From positions 1 through 54,070 of the forward strand of contig JADIZG010000021.1 of the NCBI GenBank assembly GCA_016704895.1: a stretch of DNA of 54,070 bases, given 5' to 3'. Below are positions 34,880 to 42,607 of the stretch, one piece after another; positions within the stretch are counted from its first letter, which is position 1; every line of letters begins with the position of its first letter. The position numbers were made by a program, and so were the translations under genes. Source of the stretch: Betaproteobacteria bacterium (GTDB lineage Bacteria; Pseudomonadota; Gammaproteobacteria; Burkholderiales; Casimicrobiaceae). The notes beneath the pieces are model-generated. The model was not told the DNA's origin. It ran no database searches and worked only from the letters and a program-made list of their open reading frames with translations.

Positions 34880-35928
34880 TCGCCCGGGAACAGGTCGACG
34901 GCGGCGCCCGGCGACGGCGGCGGGACGCCGAGCAGGCGCCACGCCTGCGCGGTCGCGACCCGTCCGCGCGGCGTGCGCTGCAGGAATCCCTGCTGGATCA
35001 GGTAGGGCTCGAGCACGTCCTCGATGGTCTCGCGCTCCTCGCCGATCGCGGCCGCGAGGTTGTCGACGCCGACGGGACCGCCGTCGAACTTCTCGACGAT
35101 GGTCGACAGGAGCTTGCGGTCCATCACGTCGAGCCCCTGCGCGTCGACGTCGAGCATCGACAGCGCGGCGTCGGCGACCGCACGGTCGACGCTGCCGGCG
35201 GCGCGCACCTCGGCGTAGTCGCGCACGCGGCGCAGGAGCCGGTTCGCGATGCGCGGCGTGCCGCGCGACCGGCGCGCGATCTCGAGCGCGCCCTCGGCGT
35301 CGACCGGCACCGACAGGAGCTTCGCGGAACGCGCGACGATGCGCGTCAGCTCCTCGGGCGTGTAGAACTCGAGGCGCGCGACGATGCCGAAGCGGTCGCG
35401 CAACGGATTCGTCAGCATGCCCGCGCGCGTCGTCGCGCCGATCAGCGTGAACGGCGGCAGGTCGAGCTTGACGCTGCGCGCGGCGGGGCCTTCGCCGATC
35501 ATGATGTCGATCTGGAAGTCCTCGAGCGCCGGGTAGAGGATCTCCTCGACGATCGGCGAGAGCCGGTGGATCTCGTCGATGAACAGCACGTCGCGGGGCT
35601 CGAGGTTCGTGAGCAGCGCCGCGAGGTCGCCGGGGCGCTCGAGCACCGGCCCCGAGGTCTGCCGGAGGTTGACGCCGAGCTCGTGGGCGACGATGTGCGA
35701 GAGCGTCGTCTTGCCGAGGCCCGGCGGGCCGAACAGCAGCACGTGGTCGAGCGACTCGGCGCGCCTGCGCGCGGCCTCGATGAAGATCGACAGCTGGCCG
35801 CGGATCTTCTCCTGGCCGACGTACTCGTCGAGCATGCGCGGCCGCAGCGCGCGCTCGAGCGCCTCCTCGCGGGCGTCCGCGGGCTTGGGCGTCACCACGC
35901 GCTCGAAGGCGTCGCTCTCGATGGCCAT
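34876..35928 (-). CDS. ruvB: Holliday-junction branch-migration ATPase RuvB
   Basis: 350 residues. Walker A GPPGLGKTT at 67-75, Walker B LFIDEIHRL near 115, sensor GATTRAGML, arginine finger in PLRDRFGI, and the C-terminal winged helix with LIQQGFLQRTPRGR, which contacts DNA. It drives branch migration with RuvA. In this window a hot-dog protein gene is inserted between ruvA and ruvB. Confidence 0.97.
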   Translation of the reverse strand: MAIESDAFERVVTPKPADAREEALERALRPRMLDEYVGQEKIRGQLSIFIEAARRRAESLDHVLLFGPPGLGKTTLSHIVAHELGVNLRQTSGPVLERPGDLAALLTNLEPRDVLFIDEIHRLSPIVEEILYPALEDFQIDIMIGEGPAARSVKLDLPPFTLIGATTRAGMLTNPLRDRFGIVARLEFYTPEELTRIVARSAKLLSVPVDAEGALEIARRSRGTPRIANRLLRRVRDYAEVRAAGSVDRAVADAALSMLDVDAQGLDVMDRKLLSTIVEKFDGGPVGVDNLAAAIGEERETIEDVLEPYLIQQGFLQRTPRGRVATAQAWRLLGVPPPSPGAAVDLFPGE

Positions 35929-35937
35929 CGCGGTAGT

Positions 35938-36567
35938 TTAAGCCGCCTTGCGCCGCGCCGGGCTCGCGGCCATCGCGCGCCGGCCCTCGGGCAGGCGCCG
36001 GATGTGCAGCGTCTTCTCGACGATCGCGACGATCCCGCCTTCGCCGTCCACGACGTGCACCGTGAACGTCGGCTCGTGCCTGTCGCCGTCCGCCGTGGCG
36101 GCGCGCGCGCGCTCGACGGCCCGGGGATCGAGGCGCATGCGCGCGTGAACCGTGCCGCGGCCGGGCTTCACGTAGCGGATCGCGCCGGCCTTGTCCCACA
36201 CGACGTAGTCGCTGCCGAGGTTGCGGAACATCATCAACGCCGGAAACGGGTCGGTCATCGCGTAGAGCGATCCGCCGAAGTGCGTGCCGAAATAATTGCG
36301 GTTGAGGAGGCCGAGCTTCAGCGTGACGTCGACCTCGCGGTAGTCGGCGGAGACGCGCGTCACCCGGATTCCGGCGCCGCGGAACGGCGGCCAGAGGTTC
36401 ATGCCCCGGCGGAGCAGCCCGGGCGACACGTTCAGGTTGCGGAGGAATCCCTGCCGGCTCGACGACTTCGACGAGCGTTCCCCTGCGGCCGGGGCGTTCG
36501 CCCCGGGTTTGCCCCCGGCCGGGGCTCGGCGCATGCGTCGAGGCGCGCCCGCCGCAGGCATCGTCAC
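35938..36567 (-). CDS. DUF4442 / hot-dog-fold protein inserted between ruvA and ruvB
   Basis: 209 residues. A basic, disordered N-terminus (about 1-40) is followed by a hot-dog-like domain: YREVDVTLKLGLLNRNYFGT HFGGSLYAMTDP (split here) and ALMMFRNLGSDYVVWDKAGA. NYFGTHFGGSLYAMTDPF is the DUF4442 signature, a putative acyl-thioesterase without a proven substrate. Its start overlaps the ruvA stop (ATGA) and ruvB starts ten bases after its stop, so it is co-translated with the recombination genes. ybgC, another hot-dog protein, lies after ruvB. Confidence 0.85.
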   Translation of the reverse strand: MTMPAAGAPRRMRRAPAGGKPGANAPAAGERSSKSSSRQGFLRNLNVSPGLLRRGMNLWPPFRGAGIRVTRVSADYREVDVTLKLGLLNRNYFGTHFGGSLYAMTDPFPALMMFRNLGSDYVVWDKAGAIRYVKPGRGTVHARMRLDPRAVERARAATADGDRHEPTFTVHVVDGEGGIVAIVEKTLHIRRLPEGRRAMAASPARRKAA

Positions 36568-37145
36568 GCCTTTGCCAGGCGCTTCAACGCGTGCCGGATG
36601 CCGTCGGCGACGGCGACACCCTCGGGCAACTCCTTCACCGCGGCGACGGCTTCCTTGTCGCTGTACCCCAGCGCGAGGAGCGCGTGCAGCACGTCGGCCG
36701 ACGCGGGCGCGGCGCGGTGGACGCCGACCGCCGACGTGAGGTCCGCGCCGAGCTTGTCCTTCATCTCCAGCAGGATGCGCTCGGCGGTCTTCTTGCCGAT
36801 GCCGGGGATCTTCGTGAGCCGACCGGACTCCTGCATCGTCACCGCCTGCGCGAGCTCGGCGACCGAGAGTCCCGAGAGCACCGCGAGCGCCATCTTCGCG
36901 CCGATGCCGGAGATCCGCGTGAGCAGCCGGAACGCGCGGCGCTCGTTCTCGGTGAGGAAGCCGTAGAGCAGGTGCGCATCCTCGCGCACGACGAGGTGCG
37001 TGTGCAGCGTCACCCTCGCCCCGAGGTCGGGAAGGTTGTAGAACGTGCTCATCGGCACGTCGACCTCGTAGCCGACGCCCTGCACGTCCAGCAGGATCTG
37101 CGGCGGGTTCTTCTCGAGCAGGGTGCCGGTGAGGCGGCCGATCAT
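36564..37145 (-). CDS. ruvA: Holliday-junction DNA-binding protein RuvA
   Basis: 193 residues: an OB fold (MIGRLTGTLLEKNPPQILLD), two helix-hairpin-helix motifs (LTRISGIGAKMALAVLSGL and LTKIPGIGKKTAERILLEM), and a C-terminal domain (LLALGYSDKEAVAAVKEL) that binds RuvB. It recognises Holliday junctions and loads RuvB. Confidence 0.97.
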   Translation of the reverse strand: MIGRLTGTLLEKNPPQILLDVQGVGYEVDVPMSTFYNLPDLGARVTLHTHLVVREDAHLLYGFLTENERRAFRLLTRISGIGAKMALAVLSGLSVAELAQAVTMQESGRLTKIPGIGKKTAERILLEMKDKLGADLTSAVGVHRAAPASADVLHALLALGYSDKEAVAAVKELPEGVAVADGIRHALKRLAKA

Positions 37146-37251
37146 CGTCGCGACGCGGTGCGGAGGGGTGCCCGATTATCGCACGATCGTTCGACGGCGC
37201 CGTGCCCGCTCGGGAGGGCGGATCGCGCAGCGAGCTTCCGGGATGTCGCCG

Positions 37252-37893
37252 TCAGCGCGGCAGCGCGGCAAGGTGCGCGAGCGCCTCGTGCAGCGACGCG
37301 ACGACGAGCGGGTTCGACCGCAGGACCTCGGCCGACGGCGGCTTCAGGTCCGGGATCACGATCGGGGTCATGCCGGCGGCGATCGCGCCCAGCGCGCCCG
37401 CGTCCGAGTCCTCGAGCACGACGCACCCGGAAGGCGCGACACCTAGTCGCAGGGCGGCGGCGAGGAAGATGTCGGGGGCGGGCTTGCCGCGCTCGACCTC
37501 GTCGCCGCCGACGAGCGCGTGCAGCCGGGCGCCGAGCGCGACCTTGTCGAGCTTCGCGAGCGCGCGGGCACGGCGCGTCGACGTTGCCACCGCACGGGCG
37601 ATGCCTTCGGCGTCGAGCCAGTCGAACAGCGCCTCGACGCCGGGCTTGAGCACGAGCCCCTCGCGCTCGACGATCGCGTCGTAGGCCGCGTGCCAGCCGG
37701 ACATCAGGCGGTCGGTCGGGTAGTCGTCGCCGTGGTGCTCGACGATCAGCGCGCGGCAATCGGCGAAGCCGCGGCCGATGAGCCGGACCGGCAATTCGGG
37801 GTCGAATGCGAGGCCGAGCGCCGCGGCCGCGTCGCTCCAGGCCCGCGCGGCGAGCGGCTCGGTGTCGAGCAGCGTGCCGTCCATGTCGAGCAC
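37252..37893 (-). CDS. HAD phosphatase, beta-phosphoglucomutase-like, between ruvC and ruvA
   Basis: 213 residues from GTG 37893. Motif I LDMDGTLLDTEP, motif II ATSTRRARALAK, motif III Lys in ERGKPAPDIFLAAA, motif IV LEDSDAGALGAIAAGM. This is the PGM-B/hexitol-phosphatase-like subgroup; substrate unknown. The 5' end is doubtful: repeat DNA (37915-38046) begins about 20 bases upstream, and the expected Met-x-PRPAAL lead lacks an ATG, so the native start may have been lost. Confidence 0.8.
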   Translation of the reverse strand: MLDMDGTLLDTEPLAARAWSDAAAALGLAFDPELPVRLIGRGFADCRALIVEHHGDDYPTDRLMSGWHAAYDAIVEREGLVLKPGVEALFDWLDAEGIARAVATSTRRARALAKLDKVALGARLHALVGGDEVERGKPAPDIFLAAALRLGVAPSGCVVLEDSDAGALGAIAAGMTPIVIPDLKPPSAEVLRSNPLVVASLHEALAHLAALPR

Positions 37894-37914
37894 GAGTGCT
37901 GCGGGGCGGCGGGT

Positions 37915-38046
37915 AGGACCCCCCCGAAGCTCGCTGCGCGAGCCTCCCCCCAGGGGGCGCCGCGCCCTTGGGGCGGCCCGGCGGGCGCGGGTGGTCCCCC
38001 CCGAAGCTCGCTGCGCGAGCCTCCCCCCGAGGGGGCGGTGGGGCGG
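37915..38046. repeat. Tandem palindromic intergenic repeat (2 units)
   Basis: Two units share CCCCCCGAAGCTCGCTGCGC followed by GAGCCTCCCCCC; GCTCGC and GCGAGC form a hairpin, and CCCCC/GGGGG arms surround it. First unit about 37917-37994, second about 37995-38046. It lies between the HAD gene and the ruvC stop. Elements of this style are frequent in Burkholderiales genomes as I recall them. Confidence 0.75.
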
Positions 38047-38050
38047 CGCG

Positions 38051-38575
38051 TCATTTTCCCGGCATCCGCAGCATGCGCCCGCGGCGCATCCGCGACGTGC
38101 CGCGCGCGATCGAGCCGACGCCGGTCGTCGCGTGCGCGTGGCAGATGGCGGCGGCGAGCGCGTCGGCCGCGTCGGGCGAGGGCAGCCCCGGGAGACCGAG
38201 CAGGCGCGAGACCATCGCCTGCACCTGCGACTTCGCGGCGCGGCCGCCCCCGACGACCGCCTGCTTGATCTGTCCCGCCGTGTACTCGTGCACGGGCAAC
38301 CCCGCGAGCACGGCTGCGGCGATCGCCGCGCCCCGCGCCTGGCCGAGCGCGAGCGTCGAGGTCGGGTTGACGTTGACGAACACCTGCTCGACGACGACCT
38401 CGGCAGGCGCGTATTCGGCGATCACGTGCGCGAGGTCGCGGACGATGACCCCGAGGCGCGTCGGCATGCCGCCCGTGCCGGTACGCACGACGCCGCTCGC
38501 GACATAGGCGAGCTTGCTGCCGGTCGCGTCGACGACGCCGAAGCCAGTGATGCGCAGTCCGGGATCGATGCCGAG
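38051..38575 (-). CDS. ruvC: Holliday-junction resolvase RuvC, 5' end lost in a G tract
   Basis: About 174 codons visible. From 38575 it reads LGIDPGLRITGFGVVDATGS (first catalytic Asp present), then VVVEQVFVNVNPTSTLALGQ (Glu), YTAGQIKQAVVGGGRAAKSQ and PDAADALAAAICHA (last Asp pair), ending at 38051. All four acidic catalytic positions appear kept. The start codon and about three residues are missing: before LGIDPG come GCC GAC and then an unbroken run of CCC codons from the G tract. The frame is open, so nothing else is broken. It cuts Holliday junctions moved by RuvAB. Confidence 0.92.
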   Translation of the reverse strand, partial: LGIDPGLRITGFGVVDATGSKLAYVASGVVRTGTGGMPTRLGVIVRDLAHVIAEYAPAEVVVEQVFVNVNPTSTLALGQARGAAIAAAVLAGLPVHEYTAGQIKQAVVGGGRAAKSQVQAMVSRLLGLPGLPSPDAADALAAAICHAHATTGVGSIARGTSRMRRGRMLRMPGK

Positions 38576-38580
38576 GTCGG

Positions 38581-38780
38581 CGGGGGGGGGGGGGGGGGGG
38601 CGGGGGGGGCCCCCGGGGGGGGCCGGGGGGGGCGGGCGGGGGGGGGGGGGGGGGGGCCGGGGGGCGGGCCCCCCCCCCGGGGGGGGGCCCGGGGGGGGGG
38701 GGCGGGGGGGGGGGGGGGGGCGGGGCGCGGGGGGGGGGCCGGGGGGCGGGGGGGGGGGGGGGGCGGGGCGCGGGGCGGCG
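38581..38780. other. G tract of about 200 bases with scattered C's, no gene
   Basis: The plus strand is almost pure G, with isolated C's and short CC or CCCCC blocks and no A or T until about 38780. It begins exactly where ruvC loses similarity and ends where a 75-78 bp tandem repeat starts. Such composition is far from anything else in the window and looks like a base-calling or assembly artefact at a GC hairpin array, though a real simple-sequence tract cannot be ruled out. Confidence 0.7.
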
Positions 38781-38933
38781 GGTGCGGGGTGGTCCCCGAT
38801 GCGACCTGGCGGTCGCTTCCCCCCGGCGGGCGCGCATCGTCGGGGCGGCCCGTCGGGTGCGGGGTTGGTCCCCCCGATGCGACCTGGCGGTCGCTTCCCC
38901 CCGGGGGGCGCGCACCGTCGGGGCGGCCCGTCC
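38781..38933. repeat. 75-78 bp tandem repeat (2 units)
   Basis: Units 38781-38855 and 38856-38933 both contain GATGCGACCTGGCGGTCGCT then TCCCCCCGG and TCGGGGCGGCCCGTC, with a few substitutions and small length changes. GCGACC and GGTCGC form a hairpin. The layout (CCCC, hairpin, CCCCCC, GGGG) is the same as the elements at 32085 and 37915, with a different hairpin sequence. Confidence 0.75.
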
Positions 38934-38959
38934 GGTGCGCTGTCATCGATGCGGCACGG

Positions 38960-39295
38960 CTACTCGACGACGACCGCGGTGCCGGTCGCGGTCACCATCA
39001 GCATCGAGCCGCCCGTTCCCAGCGTTTCGTAGTCGAGGTCGATGCCGACCACGGCATTGGCCCCCAACTTCGCCGCGGCGGCGGCCATCTCGTCGAGCGC
39101 GCTGCCGCGCGCGTCGCCCAGCACGTTCTCGTAGGCGCCCGAGCGTCCGCCGACGACGTCGCGCACCGAGGCCAGCAGGTCGCGGAAGATGTTCGCGCCG
39201 ACGATCGCCTCGCCGTGCACGATCCCGAGGTACCGGACGACGCGCCGCCCCTCGAAACTCGGCGTCGTCGTGAGCTCCACCGTCGTGCGTGCCAT
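38960..39295 (-). CDS. YbjQ/UPF0145 family protein
   Basis: 111 residues from ATG 39295, which overlaps the yebC stop (TGATG); GTG 39298 is an alternative. Signatures: GIVHGEAIVGANIFRD, LGANAVVGIDLDYETLG and MLMVTATGTAVV. These small pentameric proteins are labelled heavy-metal-binding by homology, with no proven role. Tight coupling to yebC suggests joint expression. Confidence 0.88.
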   Translation of the reverse strand: MARTTVELTTTPSFEGRRVVRYLGIVHGEAIVGANIFRDLLASVRDVVGGRSGAYENVLGDARGSALDEMAAAAAKLGANAVVGIDLDYETLGTGGSMLMVTATGTAVVVE

Positions 39296-40023
39296 CACGC
39301 CTCGTCGAGGACCGCCGACGTGTAGACCTCCTGCACGTCGTCGAGCGACTCGAGCGCGTCGATGAGCTTCCGCATGCGCTGCGCGTCCTCGCCGGCCATC
39401 TCGACCTCGTTCAGCGCCTTCATCACGACCTCGCCGACCTCGGGCTTGAGGCCGGCCTTGCCGAGCGCGTCCTTCACCGCGATGAAGTCGTACGGGCCGG
39501 TCACGACCTCGATGCTGCCGTCGTCGTTCGTGATGACGTCCTCGGCGCCCGCGTCGATCGCGGCCTCCATCACCTTGTCCTCGCTCGTGCCGGGCGCGAA
39601 CACGATCTGCCCGCAGTGCTTGAACAGGTAGGCGACCGAGCCGTCGGTGCCGAGGTTGCCGCCGTACTTCGAGAACGCATGGCGGACGTCAGCGGCCGTG
39701 CGCGTGCGGTTGTCGGTCATGCAGTCGACGATCACCGCCGCGCCGTTGATCCCGTAGCCCTCGTAGCGGATCTCCTCGTAGGAGACGCCTTCGAGCTGGC
39801 CCGCGCCGCGCTTGATCGCATTGTCGATCGTGTCCTTCGGCATGTTCTGGTCGCGCGCCTTGTCGATCGCGAGCCGGAGCCGGGGGTTCGACGACGCGTC
39901 CGGGCCGCCCAGGCGCGAGGACACCGTGATCTCCTTGATGAGGCGCGTGAAGATCTTGCCGCGCTTCGCGTCGGTCGCGGCCTTCTTGTGCTTGATGTTC
40001 GCCCACTTGCTGTGGCCGGCCAT
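39295..40023 (-). CDS. yebC: YebC/PmpR family transcription/translation regulator
   Basis: 242 residues: MAGHSKWANIKHKKAATDAK, RGKIFTRLIKEI, QNMPKDTIDNAIKRGAG, YEEIRYEGYGINGAAVIVDC (all hallmark blocks). YebC-family proteins bind DNA as regulators and have more recently been linked to relieving ribosome stalling. yebC-ruvC is a common pairing in Proteobacteria; here ybjQ and the repeats come between. Confidence 0.95.
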   Translation of the reverse strand: MAGHSKWANIKHKKAATDAKRGKIFTRLIKEITVSSRLGGPDASSNPRLRLAIDKARDQNMPKDTIDNAIKRGAGQLEGVSYEEIRYEGYGINGAAVIVDCMTDNRTRTAADVRHAFSKYGGNLGTDGSVAYLFKHCGQIVFAPGTSEDKVMEAAIDAGAEDVITNDDGSIEVVTGPYDFIAVKDALGKAGLKPEVGEVVMKALNEVEMAGEDAQRMRKLIDALESLDDVQEVYTSAVLDEA

Positions 40024-40119
40024 GGCATGTCGCCGAATCGTTGCGGAAGGCGCGATTATAGCCGCCGCGCCGGGACGGCCGAAGCGGGGGGGGCGCCGGC
40101 CGCGGCGGGGCCTGCCCTG

Positions 40120-40749
40120 CTACAACAACCCCTGCTGGTGCAGGAACTTCTGGAGCACCTGCAGCCGCACGCCCGCGTCGTTGATCTCGAGCATGCTCTG
40201 CTTGATCGACAGCGGCAACGGCAGGAGCTCGGCGAGCCGGTAGCCGACCCACGTCGCGTCGCCGTAGTCGTGCACGGCCGGGAAGTTCTGCGGGCCGACG
40301 CGCGCCGCGATCAGCTCGAGCAGCCGCGCGAGCGGCTCGGCTGCGGCGGGCAGCGGCACGCGCGGCTCGGTCGGAATGTCGACGACGTCGGCGACGACGA
40401 GGCGATCGGCCTGCACGCGATGCTCGCGCACCTGGAAGCGGGTCAGCCCCTCGGTCGCCACGTGCAGGATGCCGAGCTGCGGCATGTCCCAGGCGGTGAT
40501 CGTCGCCAGCGTGCCGAAGTTCGCGAACGCCGGCGCGTCTGCCTGCGTCGCGACCTCCTCGCCCGAGGTGATCATCACGACGCCGAAGGGGAGCCCCTCC
40601 TTCATGCATCGCTTGGTCATCTCGACGTAGCGCTGCTCGAACACCTTGAGCGGCAGCAGGCCGCCGGGGAACAGCACGGTGCGCAGCGGGAACAGCGGGA
40701 TCGTCGAGACGGCCTGCGAGCGCCCGGACGCGAACAGGTTGCCGAGCAT
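40120..40749 (-). CDS. Lon-substrate-binding-domain protein (LonN-like)
   Basis: 209 residues. STIPLFPLRTVLFPGGLLPL KVFEQRY (split here) is the start of the Lon N-terminal (LAN/PUA-like) domain, followed by FGTLATITAWDMPQLGILHV and a helical end. The ATPase and protease parts of Lon are absent. Stand-alone Lon-N proteins are common and have no clear function. The start at 40749 shares one base with the ubiX stop (TGATG). Confidence 0.88.
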   Translation of the reverse strand: MLGNLFASGRSQAVSTIPLFPLRTVLFPGGLLPLKVFEQRYVEMTKRCMKEGLPFGVVMITSGEEVATQADAPAFANFGTLATITAWDMPQLGILHVATEGLTRFQVREHRVQADRLVVADVVDIPTEPRVPLPAAAEPLARLLELIAARVGPQNFPAVHDYGDATWVGYRLAELLPLPLSIKQSMLEINDAGVRLQVLQKFLHQQGLL

Positions 40750-41387
40750 CAGGCCTCGCCCGCGGGCGGGGGCGAGCGCCGCTCTCCCCAGCGGGGCCCC
40801 AGGTCGTGGACGACGCCCAGGTGGTCGAGCACGCGCGCGACGACGAAATCGACGAGATCGTCGACGTTCGACGGGTGTCCGTAGAACCCCGGCACCGGCG
40901 GCAGGATCGTCGCGCCGGCGCGCGCGAGCTTCAGCATGTTCTCGAGGTGGATCGCGGAGAGCGGCGTCTCGCGCGGGACCAGCACCAGCGGCCGCCGCTC
41001 CTTGAGCGCGACGTCGGCCGCGCGCTCGATCAGGTTGTCGGCGAGCCCGTTCGCGATCGCGCCGAGCGTTCCCATCGTGCACGGGCACACGGCCATCGCG
41101 TCGGCGGGGGCGGATCCCGAGGCGATCGGCGCCATCCAGTCGTCGCGGCCGTACACGGCGAGCTGGCCCGGCTTCGCGCGGTAGCGCTCGGCGAACCAGC
41201 GCGCGGCTTCGCGCGGCTGCGACGGGAAGACCAGGTCGCACTCCTGCTTCGCGACGATCTGCGCGGCCGGCGAATAGACGAGGCCGACCGTCGTTCCCGC
41301 CGCGAGCAGGCATTCGAGCAGCCGCAGGCCGTAGGGCATGCCCGAGGCGCCGGTCAGGGCGAGCGTGACGGTGCGCGTGGCGGACAT
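40749..41387 (-). CDS. ubiX: Flavin prenyltransferase UbiX
   Basis: 212 residues. LALTGASGMPYGLRLLECLL is the FMN-binding start, CPCTMGTLGAIANGLADNLI the conserved core, LVLVPRETPLSAIHLENMLK the dimethylallyl-phosphate site, and PAVPGFY-like PPVPGFYGHP the end block. It makes the prenylated FMN cofactor used by UbiD decarboxylases in ubiquinone synthesis. ubiD is not in the window; ubiH-like monooxygenase is at 12994. Confidence 0.95.
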   Translation of the reverse strand: MSATRTVTLALTGASGMPYGLRLLECLLAAGTTVGLVYSPAAQIVAKQECDLVFPSQPREAARWFAERYRAKPGQLAVYGRDDWMAPIASGSAPADAMAVCPCTMGTLGAIANGLADNLIERAADVALKERRPLVLVPRETPLSAIHLENMLKLARAGATILPPVPGFYGHPSNVDDLVDFVVARVLDHLGVVHDLGPRWGERRSPPPAGEA

Positions 41388-41599
41388 CGTTCGATGGTAG
41401 CCGAAACGGCCGGAAGGCGAACCTTGCGCCGATCGGTGCGCGGCGCCGTGGCGGAGGTGGGCGGGGGGGGGGGCGGGGCCCGGGCCGCAAGCCCGTGCGA
41501 GCGGACCGACGAGCGCAGGGCCGGCGGGACCTTGGCACGTTGCGCGCCTGCGGCGCGGCGGGCGTCGTGCGAGGCGGCGGGCCCCTCGCCGGCGGCCCG
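41388..41599. other. Gap between ubiX and rapZ, G-rich
   Basis: 212 bases containing a G-rich tract (from about 41461) and a GGGCCCGGGCC / CCGGCGGCCCG-rich stretch, with no convincing gene, promoter or terminator. Composition is like the other G-rich gaps but the hairpin unit of the repeat family is not evident. Confidence 0.5.
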
Positions 41600-42439
41600 C
41601 TACCCCAACTCCCGGTGGCGGCGCAGGACCTGGTAGCGCGGCGCGAACGCGCGCGCGAGTCGCTCGACCAGGTACACCGAGCGGTGACGGCCGCCCGTGC
41701 AGCCGATCGCGACGGTCAGGTAGTTGCGGTTGTCGCGCGCGTAGTCGGGCAGCCAGCTCGCGACGAAGTGGTAGATGTCGCCGTACATGCGCTCGACCTC
41801 GGGCTGCGTCTCGAGGAACGCGACGACGTCGGCATCCTTGCCGGTCTGGGGCGCGAGCCTCGGCTCGTAGTGCGGATTCGCGAGGCAGCGCACGTCGAAC
41901 ACGAGGTCGGCGTCGAGCGGAACGCCGTGCTTGAAGCCGAACGACTCGAACAGCAGCGTGAGCTTCGACGGGTCGACGCTCACGAAGTCCTTGACCCAGT
42001 TGCGAAGCGCGGCGGCGGGGAGTTCGCTCGTGTCGAGCACGGTCCCGAGGAGCCGCGCCTCGGCGAGCTGCCCGCGCTCGTGGTCGATCGCCTCGATCAG
42101 CGTGCGCTCGTCGCTCGAGAACGGATGCCGCCGGCGCGTCTCGGAGAAGCGCTTGACCAGCGTCTCGACCTTGGTATCGAGGAACACGAAGCGCACGTTC
42201 CAGCCGCGCGCCTTGAGCTCGTCGATCGTCGCTCCGATCCCGGGGAGCCCCGGCTCGCCCTTCGCGTCGAGCGCGATCGCGACGCGCGACTCCTCGCTCG
42301 CGTGGGCGAGGTGGTCGACCGTCGGCACGACCAGCGCGACCGGCAGGTTGCCGATCGTGTCGTAGCCGGCGTCCTCGAGCGCGGCCAGCGCCACGCTCTT
42401 GCCCGAACCCGACACGCCGCCGATCAGGACCAGTTCCAT
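41600..42439 (-). CDS. rapZ: RNase adapter protein RapZ
   Basis: 279 residues. P-loop GGVSGSGKS at 7-15, second nucleotide motif in FVFLDTKVETLVKRFSETRR, and the C-terminal YLTVAIGCTGGRHRSVYLVE block. In enterobacteria RapZ guides RNase E to the GlmZ small RNA; in other bacteria its target is less clear. The genes are hpf-ptsN-hprK-rapZ in the usual rpoN neighbourhood. The gap to hprK is filled by a repeat that touches this start codon. Confidence 0.95.
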   Translation of the reverse strand: MELVLIGGVSGSGKSVALAALEDAGYDTIGNLPVALVVPTVDHLAHASEESRVAIALDAKGEPGLPGIGATIDELKARGWNVRFVFLDTKVETLVKRFSETRRRHPFSSDERTLIEAIDHERGQLAEARLLGTVLDTSELPAAALRNWVKDFVSVDPSKLTLLFESFGFKHGVPLDADLVFDVRCLANPHYEPRLAPQTGKDADVVAFLETQPEVERMYGDIYHFVASWLPDYARDNRNYLTVAIGCTGGRHRSVYLVERLARAFAPRYQVLRRHRELG

Positions 42440-42607
42440 GAGTCAGGAGTCAGTTGGCAGTTGGCAGTTGGCGGTGGCACCTGCGCTGGCGTCGCGCGCG
42501 GCCGGGAGAACCGGCCCATCGTTGCGACGGAGATCCCTGATCGCGGGTCGATCCCCGGCGCCATCGCCGCCGCGATCCGCCGACTGTCGACTGCCAACTG
42601 CCAGCTG
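42440..42607. repeat. Inverted repeat filling the hprK / rapZ gap (copy 2)
   Basis: The left arm (about 42440-42472) is GAGTCAGGAGTC followed by three AGTTGGC heptads. The right arm (about 42585-42612) is an imperfect reverse complement (CTGCCAACTGCCAGCTGTCA) that runs into the hprK stop codon. Copy 1 (2852-3020) has the same arms, similar length and the same placement against a start codon; the centres differ. Confidence 0.7.

Noticed and set aside
32085..38933. CRISPR array at the GC-rich repeats
   Set aside because: Units are tandem or scattered, differ in length and have no unique spacers; no cas genes are nearby.
38422..38946. Open frames through the G tract giving poly-Pro or poly-Gly proteins
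   Set aside because: They are products of the G tract and GC repeats, not proteins with any real composition.
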